64,000 bases of DNA from Microbacterium invictum (lineage in GTDB: Bacteria; Actinomycetota; Actinomycetes; Actinomycetales; Microbacteriaceae), in contig NZ_CP139779.1 of NCBI RefSeq assembly GCF_034421375.1, forward strand, positions 2,418,001 through 2,482,000, written 5' to 3'. Position numbers and translations under genes: made by a program. Below are positions 1-9,040 of the stretch, one piece after another (within the stretch, counting starts at the first letter, position 1; every line of letters starts with the position of its first letter). The notes below the pieces were generated by a model. That model saw only the letters and a list, made by a program, of their open reading frames with translations. It searched no databases and was not told the DNA's origin.

Positions 1-1780
1 GGTGCGGCGTCGACGCTCCGGCGCACCCAGGCCGTGCCCCGCTCGGTCCCCGTCGCCACCGGGCGCGCCGCGTCCTCCGTCCCCAGGACCGCCCGGCTGT
101 CGGCGGGATCGACCACCCGCAGGCTCAGCCGGAGCGGGAGATTCGCCCACAGGCCCTCGCGGATTACACCCGTGGTGCGCTGGGTGCCGAGGATCAGGTG
201 CATGCCGAGCGCCCGCCCCCGCGCCGCGAGATCGGTGAACAGGGCCTGGAGTTCGGGATGATCGGCCAGGAGCGCGGCGAACTCGTCGACGACGACGACC
301 AGTCGGGGCAGCTCCGCCCGGTCATCGGAGATGTCCCGGGCGCCGGTCCGGGAGAGCTCGCCCTCGCGCCACCGGATCTCCGCCCGGAGGCTGTCGATCG
401 CCCGACGGGCTCCTGCGGGGTCGAGGTCGGTGATGACGCCGGTGACGTGGGGCAGGCCGCGAGTCGCTGGAAGGCGGTTCCGCCCTTGAAGTCGGCGAGG
501 AGGAAGGTGACCTCGCGAGTGGAGTAGCGCGCGCACAGGGCCAGCACCCAGGTGACGAGGAGCTCGCTCTTGCCCGATCCCGTCATGCCGGTGACCACGG
601 CGTGCGGACCGTCCTCGACGAGATCCACCGACACCGCTGCGCGGTCGCGTCCGATGGTCGCGACGAGCCCGGCTGTCGGCGTCGCCGCCTCGCCGGCTCC
701 GAGATCGGAGAGGAGCAGCGGGCCGTCGTCGCCGGGATCGCCCCACGTGCGCGCGGCCCGCCGGGCCAGCTCGTCGGCGATCGCCGTCGCCTGCGCACGA
801 CCGACCGCTTCCGGGCGGATCTCGTACGTCTCGCCTCCGATGTCGGCATGCCCTCGATCCGGCTCGTCGACGCGCAGGACGATCGCGCAGCCGGGCGGCG
901 GCGGTTCGCCCGGCTCCACCCGGACGATGCGGATGTCTGCGCCGTCGTCGGCATCCGCTCCTCCGGCTCGCAGGGCGAGGGTCCGCCCGGCGGCTACTCG
1001 GCGGTGCGGGAGCCGCGCGAGCCACATCTCGTCGTCGTCGGCCGATGGCAGCACCGAGAATGTTCCGGGGGGATGCACGAGGCACGCCTGCAGCACCAGG
1101 GCCCGGACGATCGCCGCACTCACCACCGGTGGCCCGATGACGGCGATCCCACCCGCCAGCGGCACCGCGATCGGCGCATCCTCGAGTACTGTCGCGCGGC
1201 GGCGCAGCTCGCCCGAGCGCGGATCACCCTTTCCGCCGGTGACGCGCACCGCGCTCGGGATGCGTCCCCGGCCGACGACCACGGTGTCTCCGCGATCGCG
1301 ATGGGCACGCCAGACCTCGGCCTCCGATCCCACGAGCCGCGCGACGTCGGGGTGGACGCCCCACCATCGTTCGCGCTCCCTGCCGTGGCGCGAAGCCACC
1401 GCACGTGCCACGTCCGCGCGCACCCTCGCGCTCGACCGCTCGGCCGTGCGACGATCGCGCCGGGCGGTGCGGGCGGCATCGGCGATCGACGCGATGGCGA
1501 TGAGGGGACCGAGAGCAGCGAGCCACAGCGCGAGGATCGACCCGGTGACCAGCCACAGCGCGCCCGCTCCGAGGATCGGGACCGTCGAGGCCACGATCGG
1601 CAGGGGCGGCCGGGCCGGGCGCTCCCACGCGTCATCGAGGTGGAGAACCTCGTCGGGGGCCGGGTCGTCGCTGACGATCGCGGGCGGAGCATTCCCCTTC
1701 CGCGCGACGGACCCGGGCGGCCGGGTCGGTGGCGGCGCCGTCAGAGGGGAAGCCGGGGGCAGCGGAGTGAACGAGGACAC
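1..1780 (-). CDS. FtsK/SpoIIIE-domain ATPase, C-terminus outside window, apparent frameshift
   Basis: This is a membrane-anchored DNA- or protein-pumping ATPase of the FtsK/SpoIIIE superfamily; the substrate cannot be told. The GTG start at 1780 opens a Pro-rich N terminus, then a hydrophobic hairpin at about residues 60-100. Walker A (GMTGSGKSELL) lies near residue 395, followed by LLADFKGGTAFQRLA near 427-441. At about 453-458 the frame breaks. Reading on from 455 in the next frame restores the family sequence LPHVTGVITDLD, a clear Walker B (LVVVVDEFAAL, about 280-311) and LGTQRTTG, open to the window edge. One missing base therefore explains the break: either an assembly error or a disrupted gene. 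The gene starts 66 bp downstream of the phosphatase gene. An EccC-like secretion role is possible, but no ESX partners are visible here. Confidence 0.8.
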
Positions 1781-1846
1781 CCACCCACCCTGGACGCGCG
1801 GCGCACGCGTGGCGTGCGTCAGCGTCGATCGGTGGAGAACTCGTGC

Positions 1847-2665
1847 TCAGGCCGAGGCTGTGGAGGAGTCGACGTCGGCGGTCGCTCCGGCGGCGCTCTC
1901 GCGCAGCGAGACGTTCACCACGATGATCGTGATGTTGTCGCGGCCGCCGTTCTCCAGCGCGGCATCCAGCATCGCCCCCACCGCACCCGCCGGGTCGTCG
2001 TGCTGCGAGAGGAAGTGGTGGATGCCGAAATCGGTGAGCTCCTTGGTGAGCCCGTCGGAGCACACCACGAAGCGGTCGCCGTCGACGATGTCGAGCCGCA
2101 CGTAATCGGGGGTCACGCTCTCGCTCGGCCCCACGGCCCGGGTGATCACGTTGCCGTAGGGGTGGTTCTCGGCCTCTTCGGGGCTCAGGCGCCCCGACGC
2201 GACGAGCTCCTGGACGACGGAATGGTCGGTGGTCACCTGGACGACGTCGTCGTCGCGGAGGAGGTAGACGCGCGAGTCGCCGATGTTCAGGGTGACCCAC
2301 GTCGCCGGATCGGTCGTCGGATCCAGGTACACGCCCGTGAGGGTCGTGCCGGTGCCGTCGTCGGTCGTCTCGGGGTGCGAGGCGATGTCCTTCACCGCGC
2401 GACCGAGCGCCTTCTCGATCGTCTTCGCACTCACCGGCCCCGTCTCCACGACCGCCCGCAGCCGGTCGACGGTGCTCGCGCTGGCGATCTCGCCGCCGAT
2501 GTGTCCGCCCATGCCGTCGGCGACGGCGAAGAGGGGGAAGGACGCCAGCACCGCGTCCTGATTCACCTCGCGTCGACGCCCCGTGTGAGTCGTGGCAGCC
2601 CAGCGCAGCGACAGCGTGGCGTCGGGGAGCTCGATCACGCGGTCTCCGGAGGAGATCTCAGGCAC
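1847..2665 (-). CDS. PP2C-family serine/threonine protein phosphatase
   Basis: This is a metal-dependent Ser/Thr protein phosphatase of about 272 residues, the catalytic domain alone with no membrane segment. Family motifs appear in order: VNQDAV, ADGMGGHIGGE (metal-binding Asp and DGMGGH), LNIGDSRVYLL, VCSDGLTKEL and GGRDNITIIVV. I chose the GTG at 2665 because a strong ribosome site (GGGGAGAGGAG) sits about 7 bases before it. An alternative GTG at 2737 overlaps the stop of the upstream ABC transporter as GTGA and would add 24 residues unlike the family. In actinobacteria such phosphatases usually oppose Pkn-type kinases (PstP); no kinase gene lies in this window, so the target is unknown. 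Confidence 0.9.
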   Translation of the reverse strand: MPEISSGDRVIELPDATLSLRWAATTHTGRRREVNQDAVLASFPLFAVADGMGGHIGGEIASASTVDRLRAVVETGPVSAKTIEKALGRAVKDIASHPETTDDGTGTTLTGVYLDPTTDPATWVTLNIGDSRVYLLRDDDVVQVTTDHSVVQELVASGRLSPEEAENHPYGNVITRAVGPSESVTPDYVRLDIVDGDRFVVCSDGLTKELTDFGIHHFLSQHDDPAGAVGAMLDAALENGGRDNITIIVVNVSLRESAAGATADVDSSTASA

Positions 2666-2733
2666 CCGCTCTCCTCTCCCCACGTCGGCTCGCATGCTCC
2701 GCCGGATCAGCACGATCGCCGGCGATGGCGTCC

Positions 2734-4725
2734 TCACATCCTAGTGGACACGCGGGACGACCCCGCGGACTCCCCGGCCGCGTCGGCGGCATCCGGCTCC
2801 TCGTCCGCGTCCTCGATGACGGCAGCACGGAACTGCGCGTCCGACAGCCGCCGGTAGGCGCCCCCCGCGGCCAGCAGCTCTTCGTGCGTTCCCTGTTCGA
2901 CGATCCGGCCGTCCTCCATCACGAGGATGAGGTCGGCGTCGCGGATCGTGGAGAGGCGGTGGGCGATGACGAACGCGGTGCGATCCTGACGCAGCTGCGA
3001 CATCGCCCGCTGGATCAGCAGCTCGGTGCGGGTGTCGACCGACGACGTGGCCTCATCCAGGATGAGGATGCGGGGATCGGCGAGGAACGCCCGGGCGATC
3101 GTGATGAGCTGGCGCTCGCCCACGCTGAGGTTCCCCGCCTCGTCGTCCAGGACGGTGTCGTATCCGTCGGGCAGGGCGTGGACGAACCTGTCGACGTAGG
3201 CCGCGCGCGCGGCCGCGGCGATGGCCTCGTCGTCGGCATCCGGGTTCCCGTACGCGATGTTCTCGCGGACGGTGCCCGCGAAGAGCCACGTGTCCTGAAG
3301 CACCATGCCGGTGCGCGATCGCAGGTCGTCCCGGGTCATCCGGCGCGTGTCGACCCCGTCGAGCGTGATGCGGCCGGAATCGACGTCGTAGAAGCGCATG
3401 ATGAGATTCACCAGCGTCGTCTTGCCGGCGCCGGTCGGACCCACGATCGCGATCGTGCTGCCCGGTTCCACGGTCAGGTCGAGGTGGTCGATGAGCGGGG
3501 TGTCGGCGGCGTACCGGAACGAGACGTCTTCGAACGCCAGGCGCTTCGCCGACGCCGGCGCGGTCTCGGACGGCTGGGGATCGGGGGTCTGCTCGTCCTC
3601 GTCGAGGAGCTCGAACACGCGCTCGGCGCTGGCGACCCCGGACTGGAGGAGATTGGCCATCGACCCCAGCTGCGCGAGGGGCTGGGTGAACTGGCGCGAG
3701 TACTGGATGAAGGCCTGCACGCTGCCGATCGAGAGAAGACCGGATGCCACCTGGATGCCGCCGACGACGGCGATGGCGACGTACACCAGGTTGCCGACGA
3801 ACATCATCGCGGGCTGGATGATGCCGGAGAGGAACTGCGCGCCGAAGCTGGCGCGGTACACCTCCTCGTTCTCGGCCAGGAAGTCGGCCTCCACTTCGCG
3901 CTGGTGGCCGAACACCTTCACGATCGCGTGACCGGAGAAGGTCTCCTCGACCCGTGCGTTGAGAACCCCCGTCGCCTTCCACTGCGCGACGAAGAGCTTC
4001 TGCGAGCGGCCCGCGACGACGGCGGTGATGACCAGGGTGAGCGGCACGGTGACGAGGGCGATCACCGCGAGGAGGGGTGAGATGAGGAACATCATCACCA
4101 TCACCCCGATGACGGTGAGGAGCGAGATGATCACCTGCGAGAGCGTCTGCTGCATCGACTGGCCGATGTTGTCGACATCGTTGGTGACGCGGCTGAGCAG
4201 CTCCCCCCGCTGCACCCGGTCGAAGTACGACAGCGGAAGGCGGTGGATCTTGTCTTCGACCTGCATCCGCAGCCGGTTCATCGCCCGCTGGACGATGCCG
4301 TTGAGCAGGCGCGCCTGCAGCCAGCCGAAGATGCTCGAGAACACGTAGACGGCGAGAACGGCGAGGATGACCGCGCCGAGGGCCTCGAAGGCGATTCCGG
4401 CGCCGGGGGTGAAGTCGACGGCGGAGACCAGGTCGGCCTGCTGCTGCTGCCCCGACGCCACGAGCTGTTCGACGACCTCCTGCTTGGTCGCCCCCGCCGG
4501 CGCCTGCAGCGAGAGGAACCCGGCGAAGACGATGTTCGTGGCGTCGCCGAGGAGCTTCGGTCCGAGCACCGAGAGCCCGACGCTCAGGACGCCGAGCAGC
4601 AGCACGACGACCAGTCGCGGCCGGTCGGAGCTCAGGGTGCCGAGCAGGCGCCGCGCACTCGGGCCGAAGCTCTTCGCCTTCACCACCGGGGCGGTCTGCA
4701 TCCGCCCGTGACCCGGCCCGCTCAT
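2734..4725 (-). CDS. ABC exporter half-transporter (membrane domain plus ATPase), subunit 2
   Basis: A 663-residue type IV ABC exporter half: six membrane segments in the first ~370 residues, then a nucleotide-binding domain with Walker A GPTGAGKTTLVNL, Walker B ILILDEATSSVD with the normal catalytic Glu, and an H-loop (VIAHRLST). The signature is the unusual LSVGERQ rather than LSGGQ. Its ATG overlaps the stop of the upstream half as ATGA, so the two are translationally coupled and very likely form a heterodimer. In known heterodimers of this kind (TM287/288 type) a non-canonical signature in one subunit pairs with the degenerate Walker B of the other, as seen here. The exported substrate, drug or lipid, cannot be inferred. 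Confidence 0.93.
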   Translation of the reverse strand: MSGPGHGRMQTAPVVKAKSFGPSARRLLGTLSSDRPRLVVVLLLGVLSVGLSVLGPKLLGDATNIVFAGFLSLQAPAGATKQEVVEQLVASGQQQQADLVSAVDFTPGAGIAFEALGAVILAVLAVYVFSSIFGWLQARLLNGIVQRAMNRLRMQVEDKIHRLPLSYFDRVQRGELLSRVTNDVDNIGQSMQQTLSQVIISLLTVIGVMVMMFLISPLLAVIALVTVPLTLVITAVVAGRSQKLFVAQWKATGVLNARVEETFSGHAIVKVFGHQREVEADFLAENEEVYRASFGAQFLSGIIQPAMMFVGNLVYVAIAVVGGIQVASGLLSIGSVQAFIQYSRQFTQPLAQLGSMANLLQSGVASAERVFELLDEDEQTPDPQPSETAPASAKRLAFEDVSFRYAADTPLIDHLDLTVEPGSTIAIVGPTGAGKTTLVNLIMRFYDVDSGRITLDGVDTRRMTRDDLRSRTGMVLQDTWLFAGTVRENIAYGNPDADDEAIAAAARAAYVDRFVHALPDGYDTVLDDEAGNLSVGERQLITIARAFLADPRILILDEATSSVDTRTELLIQRAMSQLRQDRTAFVIAHRLSTIRDADLILVMEDGRIVEQGTHEELLAAGGAYRRLSDAQFRAAVIEDADEEPDAADAAGESAGSSRVSTRM

Positions 4726-6452
4726 GCCGCCTCCACCGAGAGCTGCGATTCGACGATCTCGCGGTACGTCTGGCTGGACTGGACGAGTTCGTCATGGGTG
4801 CCGATGCCGACCAGGCGCCCGTGGTCGAGGACGAGGATCTGATCGGCGTTCTGCACGGTGGAGACGCGCTGGGCGACGACGATCCGCGTCGCATGGGACA
4901 GATGGGTGTCGAGCGCCTCGCGGAGCGCGGCGTCGGTGGCGAGGTCAAGCGCCGAGAACGCGTCGTCGAAGAGGTAGATCTCGGGCTTCTTCGCCAGAGC
5001 CCGCGCGATCGCCAGACGCTGACGCTGACCCCCGGAGACATTGGTGCCGCCCTGCGCGATCGGGGCGTCGAGCTGACCGGGCATCGCGCGGACGAAGTCG
5101 GCCGCCTGGGCGAGCTCGAGGGCGCGCCAGAGGTCGTCGTCCCCGGCGTCCGGGTCGCCGTAGCGCAGGTTCGAGGCGACCGTGCCCGAGAACAGGAACG
5201 CTCGCTGCGGGACCAGACCCACCCGTCGCCACAGCTCGTCGGGGTCGAGCTCGCGGACATCCGTCCCGTCCACCCGCACCGAGCCCGCCGTCGCGTCGAA
5301 CAGTCGCGCCACGAGACCGATCAGCGTGGTCTTGCCCGAGCCGGTCGATCCGATGACGGCGGTGGTCGAGCCCGGAGCGACCTCGAACGAGATGTCGCTG
5401 AGCACTGGATCGGCGGCGCCGGGGTAGGCGAAGGCGACCTGTTCGAAGCGCACGGCGCCACGGGGGGCGGGCGGGGCGGCCGGCACGGTCGGCGGCGCCA
5501 CCGACGGCTCGGTGTCGAGCACCTCGCCGATGCGGTCGGCGCAGACCGCCGCCCGCGGGATCATCACGAACATGAAGGTCGCCATCATCACGCCCATGAG
5601 GATCTGCATGATGTAGGTGAGGAAGGCGAACAGGGTTCCGATCTGCACGTCGTTCTGCTGCACCTGGAACGCGCCGAACCAGATCACCGCGACGCTCGAG
5701 ACGTTGAGCACGAGCATCACTGCCGGGAACATCAGCGCCATGAGGTTTCCGGCGCGAAGACCCGTCGCCATCACCTCGGCGCTCGCGACCGAGAAGCGCA
5801 CGCGCTCCTGCGGCTCGCGGACGAAGGCGCGGATGACGCGGATGCCGCTGAGCTGTTCGCGCAGGATCTGATTCACCCGGTCGATCCGCTTCTGCATGAC
5901 CGTGAAGGCCGGCACCATCCGCCACACGATCAGACCGACGATCACCAGGAGGAGGGGGATCGACACCGCCATGAGCCACGAAAGGCCCACGTCCTGACTG
6001 ACGGCGAGGATGACACCGCCGACGGCGAGGATCGGGGCCGACACCATCAGCGTCGCCGAGACCTGCACGAGCATCTGCACCTGCTGGACGTCGTTGGTGT
6101 TGCGGGTGATGAGGGAGGCTGCGCCGAAGTGGCCGACCTCCCGCTGCGAGAAGGCCACGACGCGATGGAAGAGGTCGGCGCGCAGCTGGCGCCCCACTCC
6201 CATCGCCAGGCGGGATCCGAAGTACACCGCGATGATCGCGCAGACGATCTGCACCAGGCTGATGCCGAGCATGACGAGGCCCGTGGACCAGATGTAGGGG
6301 ATGTCGCCGGTGATGACGCCGTTGTCGATGATGTCGGCGTTGAGCGTGGGCAGGAGCAGCGACGCGATCGACTGCGCCAGCTGGAACACCACCACGGCGA
6401 CGATGAGCGGCCAGCCGGGCCGGAGATAACGGGCGAGGAGCTTGCCGAGCAC
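4722..6452 (-). CDS. ABC exporter half-transporter (membrane domain plus ATPase), subunit 1
   Basis: A 576-residue exporter half with six membrane segments and an ATPase domain: Walker A GSTGSGKTTLIGL, signature VSGGQRQRLAIARAL and Walker B IYLFDDAFSALD. The residue after the Walker B Asp is Asp rather than the catalytic Glu, which marks the degenerate ATP site of heterodimeric exporters. The GTG at 6452 is chosen because GGAAGG lies about 7 bases before it and the protein then begins at the usual VLGKLLARYL segment; an open frame runs upstream to 6494 but adds unrelated residues. It is the first gene of a two-gene operon with the 2734-4725 half, with the PP2C gene immediately after. Confidence 0.93.
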   Translation of the reverse strand: MLGKLLARYLRPGWPLIVAVVVFQLAQSIASLLLPTLNADIIDNGVITGDIPYIWSTGLVMLGISLVQIVCAIIAVYFGSRLAMGVGRQLRADLFHRVVAFSQREVGHFGAASLITRNTNDVQQVQMLVQVSATLMVSAPILAVGGVILAVSQDVGLSWLMAVSIPLLLVIVGLIVWRMVPAFTVMQKRIDRVNQILREQLSGIRVIRAFVREPQERVRFSVASAEVMATGLRAGNLMALMFPAVMLVLNVSSVAVIWFGAFQVQQNDVQIGTLFAFLTYIMQILMGVMMATFMFVMIPRAAVCADRIGEVLDTEPSVAPPTVPAAPPAPRGAVRFEQVAFAYPGAADPVLSDISFEVAPGSTTAVIGSTGSGKTTLIGLVARLFDATAGSVRVDGTDVRELDPDELWRRVGLVPQRAFLFSGTVASNLRYGDPDAGDDDLWRALELAQAADFVRAMPGQLDAPIAQGGTNVSGGQRQRLAIARALAKKPEIYLFDDAFSALDLATDAALREALDTHLSHATRIVVAQRVSTVQNADQILVLDHGRLVGIGTHDELVQSSQTYREIVESQLSVEAA

Positions 6453-6569
6453 GGGTGTCCCTTCCACGACGCAGGCCCATCGGGGCGCCCGCACCTCCGT
6501 GAACGCTACAGCCGTTGCCTCAGGTCAACCACCGTCTCGGGTGCGCTCTCAGCGAACCCGGTGCCGGGC

Positions 6570-7553
6570 TCAGGCTGCCGGGTCGTCCGGCAGGGGGAAG
6601 ATCGCGTCGATCTCGGCGACATCGGCGACCGTAGGCGTCCACGCCGTCGCAGCGGCGGCGTTGGCCTGCACCTGCTCAGGGCTCGTCGCTCCGGCGATGA
6701 CGCTCGAGATCGACGGCCGTGCCAGCAGCCACCCGAACGTGGCCTCGAGCATCGTGATCCCCTGCTCGCGGCAGAAGGACGCGTACGCCTCGAGGGCGTC
6801 CCACGGCGCGTTCTCCCACAGGTGAGGGCGCTGACGCATGATGCGGGTGTCGGTCGGCGCCTCGGTGCGGGAGAACTTCCCCGTGAGAAGACCGTTGTGA
6901 AGGGGGAAGTAGGGCAGGAATCCCAGACCGAAGTGCTCCGCGGCGGGGAGGCGCTCCCGCTCGACGCCGCGCGCGAGCAGGCTGTAGTGGTCCTGGGACG
7001 ACACGAAGGGGACGGTTCCGCGGCGCTCGGCGACGAAGTGCGCCTCGGCGATCTGCCAGCCGCTGAGGTTGGAGTGCCCGATGTAGCGCACCTTCCCCTC
7101 CCTCACCAGGTCGGTCAGCGCGTCGAGGGTCTCCTCGATGGGCGTTCCGGGGTCGGGCGTGTGCAGCTGGTAGAGGTCGATCCGGTCGGTTCGAAGACGC
7201 ATCAGGGAGGCCTCGACGGCGCGGCGGATGTACGTGCGCGACGCCTTGGCGCCCGCGAGGCCGTACCCCATGTCGCGCCCCGAGTGACCGAACTTCGTCG
7301 CCAGCACGACCTGGTCGCGACGGCCCACGAGGGCCTCGCCCATGAGGGTCTCGGACTGGCCGGGATCGCCGCCGTACATGTCGGCGGTGTCGAGGAAGGT
7401 GACCCCGGAGTCGATCGCGGCGTCGAGGACGGCCCGGGTGCCCTCGAGGGTCTCAGTGCGGGTCCCGGGGCGGCCGAAGTTGTTGCAGCCGAGGCCCACG
7501 GCGGAGACGAGCAGACCGGATGACCCGAGGCGGCGCAGCGGAACAGAATTCAT
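6570..7553 (-). CDS. aldo/keto reductase
   Basis: A cytosolic NADPH-dependent aldo/keto reductase of 327 residues. The catalytic tetrad is visible: D55 and Y60 in FLDTADMYGG, K87 in LATKFG and H131 in YQLHTPD. The C-terminal cofactor region SVIAGATSPEQVQANAAA is typical of the general stress/Kvβ-like branch. The physiological substrate cannot be assigned. A strong hairpin terminator of the upstream gene (7581-7615) lies just before its ATG, so it probably has its own promoter in the short gap or is read through at a low level. It ends 117 bp before the exporter operon, on the same strand. Confidence 0.9.
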   Translation of the reverse strand: MNSVPLRRLGSSGLLVSAVGLGCNNFGRPGTRTETLEGTRAVLDAAIDSGVTFLDTADMYGGDPGQSETLMGEALVGRRDQVVLATKFGHSGRDMGYGLAGAKASRTYIRRAVEASLMRLRTDRIDLYQLHTPDPGTPIEETLDALTDLVREGKVRYIGHSNLSGWQIAEAHFVAERRGTVPFVSSQDHYSLLARGVERERLPAAEHFGLGFLPYFPLHNGLLTGKFSRTEAPTDTRIMRQRPHLWENAPWDALEAYASFCREQGITMLEATFGWLLARPSISSVIAGATSPEQVQANAAAATAWTPTVADVAEIDAIFPLPDDPAA

Positions 7554-7580
7554 GGATCACACGCTACCCGCGGACGAGCG

Positions 7581-7615
7581 ACGACAGCCCCCGGCCGCGG
7601 GCCGGGGGCTGTCGT
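7581..7615 (-). terminator. Perfect 15-bp hairpin terminator
   Basis: ACGACAGCCCCCGGC is followed by a 5-base loop (CGCGG) and its exact reverse complement. It lies 6 bases beyond the stop of the membrane protein gene at 7622-8401 and before the aldo/keto reductase start at 7553, so it most likely ends transcription of the membrane protein gene. There is no clear U tract, as is common in high-GC actinobacteria. Confidence 0.8.
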
Positions 7616-7621
7616 GGAGGG

Positions 7622-8401
7622 CTAGGGACGCGGAGCGTCCGGTCCCGCAGGCGGCTCGTTCGCCGGCGGCGCCGCAGGCGGCGGGGTGGGGTCGGCCGAA
7701 GGCGGTGCGGCGGGCGGCGCCGAAGGAGGTGCCGGGGGTACCGCAGGCGGAGTGGCCGGCGGCGCGGCAGCCGGCGCGGGCGGAGCCTGGTAGCCCGGAG
7801 CGGGTTCGTAGCCTGCGGGCGGCGCGGCCGGGGCGCCGGGCGAGGCCGGCGGGTAGCCGTCACCGGGCGCCGCGACGGCGCTCGGCTGCTGCGGGATACC
7901 CGACCAGACGGTGGTGTCCTTGAGGAACGAGTTCGCCCAGGGTGCGGGAGCGATGTTCGGGTTCCAGCGCGAGCGATCGAACGCCATGATGCCCAACCAC
8001 ACGACGTAGAGGAACACCGCGAGGATGATCCACGGCGTCTCCTTGCCGAGATTCGTCTGCACGCGCCACGCGGCGAGGATGATGTAGACGAAGGCCGCCA
8101 CGCTCGGCACCCAGCCGAGCAGGAAGTTCACGTACGGGATCAGATTCAGCACGATGGCGGCGCCGATGAGGATCAGCACACCCCACGGGTTCAGGTCTCC
8201 GAGTTTGGCGAACACCATCTCGCGATAGACGGGAACCCACGCCCGCCATTTGCCCTGGACGCCGGCCTTGTCGAACAGCTTCATCGTGAAGAACGACGTG
8301 ATGAGGTAGCCGGCGAGGATGATCACCAGCCAGAAGAAGAATGCAGCGATGAGCAGTCCGACGACCGCTCCCGAGTTGTCACCGTACGGATCCATTCCCA
8401 T
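7622..8401 (-). CDS. multi-pass membrane protein with Pro/Ala-rich tail (DUF5684-like)
   Basis: No function is known. The first ~150 residues hold four or five membrane segments. The sequence between the first two (KLFDKAGVQGKWRAWVPVYR) resembles DUF5684 membrane proteins, recalled rather than searched. After about residue 165 the protein becomes an ~95-residue tail of Pro, Ala and Gly, probably disordered and outside or at the membrane surface. The ATG at 8401 is chosen because GAGAGG lies just before it; ATG at 8395 is equally possible. A strong hairpin follows the stop. The divergent neighbour at 8573 also encodes a small membrane protein. Confidence 0.75.
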   Translation of the reverse strand: MGMDPYGDNSGAVVGLLIAAFFFWLVIILAGYLITSFFTMKLFDKAGVQGKWRAWVPVYREMVFAKLGDLNPWGVLILIGAAIVLNLIPYVNFLLGWVPSVAAFVYIILAAWRVQTNLGKETPWIILAVFLYVVWLGIMAFDRSRWNPNIAPAPWANSFLKDTTVWSGIPQQPSAVAAPGDGYPPASPGAPAAPPAGYEPAPGYQAPPAPAAAPPATPPAVPPAPPSAPPAAPPSADPTPPPAAPPANEPPAGPDAPRP

Positions 8402-8572
8402 GCCTCTCGCCCGGGGAGGTCCGCGCTCCACGCGCAGACGACGGGACGGCGTCCCGCGTGTGTCATGGTAGCGACGCGACGCCGCCGTTGTGAGGAAATT
8501 CCCAGAAACGCGGGGTCGGGCGCGTCGCGGTCGGTAACGTGACGGGAGGACGTCGACGAAGGACGAGGACCC

Positions 8573-9034
8573 ATGAGCACCGACACCCCTCCCCCGCTGC
8601 CCCGTCAGCCCGCCGCCGAGGCCGCCCGTGCCACCGAGCCCGCATCGCCCGGGATCGCCGGCGTCGACGACACCGGTGTCCCAGCCGGCGGTGGTGATGC
8701 CGCCGAGGTCGGCCGCGGCTTCTTCCGCGCGCTGTTCGACCTGTCCTTCCGCACATTCATCACCCGCCGGCTGGCCGCGGTGTTCTACGTCGTGGGTCTC
8801 ATGGCGATCGGCATCGCGTTCGTGGTGTACCTCGTCACCGGGATCGTCGAGGGCGTCGGTGCGCTCTGGTTCAACCCCGGCGCCGGCATCTCCCTGATCG
8901 TGGCGACCGTCATCCTGGTGCCCCTGTTCGCGTTCCTCGCGGTGATCGCACTCCGCTTCGTCATCGAGGCCGTCGTCGCCCTCATCGCGATCGCCGAGAA
9001 CACCGAGCGCACCGCCGCGAACACGCGCCGCTAG
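8573..9034 (+). CDS. DUF4282 domain-containing membrane protein
   Basis: A 153-residue protein of unknown function. A Pro/Ala-rich cytoplasmic N terminus of about 55 residues leads into a GFFRALFDLSFRTFITRRLA motif characteristic of DUF4282 proteins, followed by two membrane segments (about residues 68-90 and 108-135) and a short charged tail. The ATG at 8573 follows a GA-rich ribosome site (AAGGACGAGG). It is transcribed away from the 7622-8401 membrane protein gene and converges on yaaA with only six bases between the stops. Confidence 0.85.
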   Translation: MSTDTPPPLPRQPAAEAARATEPASPGIAGVDDTGVPAGGGDAAEVGRGFFRALFDLSFRTFITRRLAAVFYVVGLMAIGIAFVVYLVTGIVEGVGALWFNPGAGISLIVATVILVPLFAFLAVIALRFVIEAVVALIAIAENTERTAANTRR

Positions 9035-9040
9035 CCGGCG

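Noticed and set aside
451..461. Programmed frameshifting in the FtsK-like gene
   Set aside because: No slippery heptamer, internal ribosome site or downstream structure is evident, and FtsK-family genes are not known for recoding here; an error or mutation is simpler.
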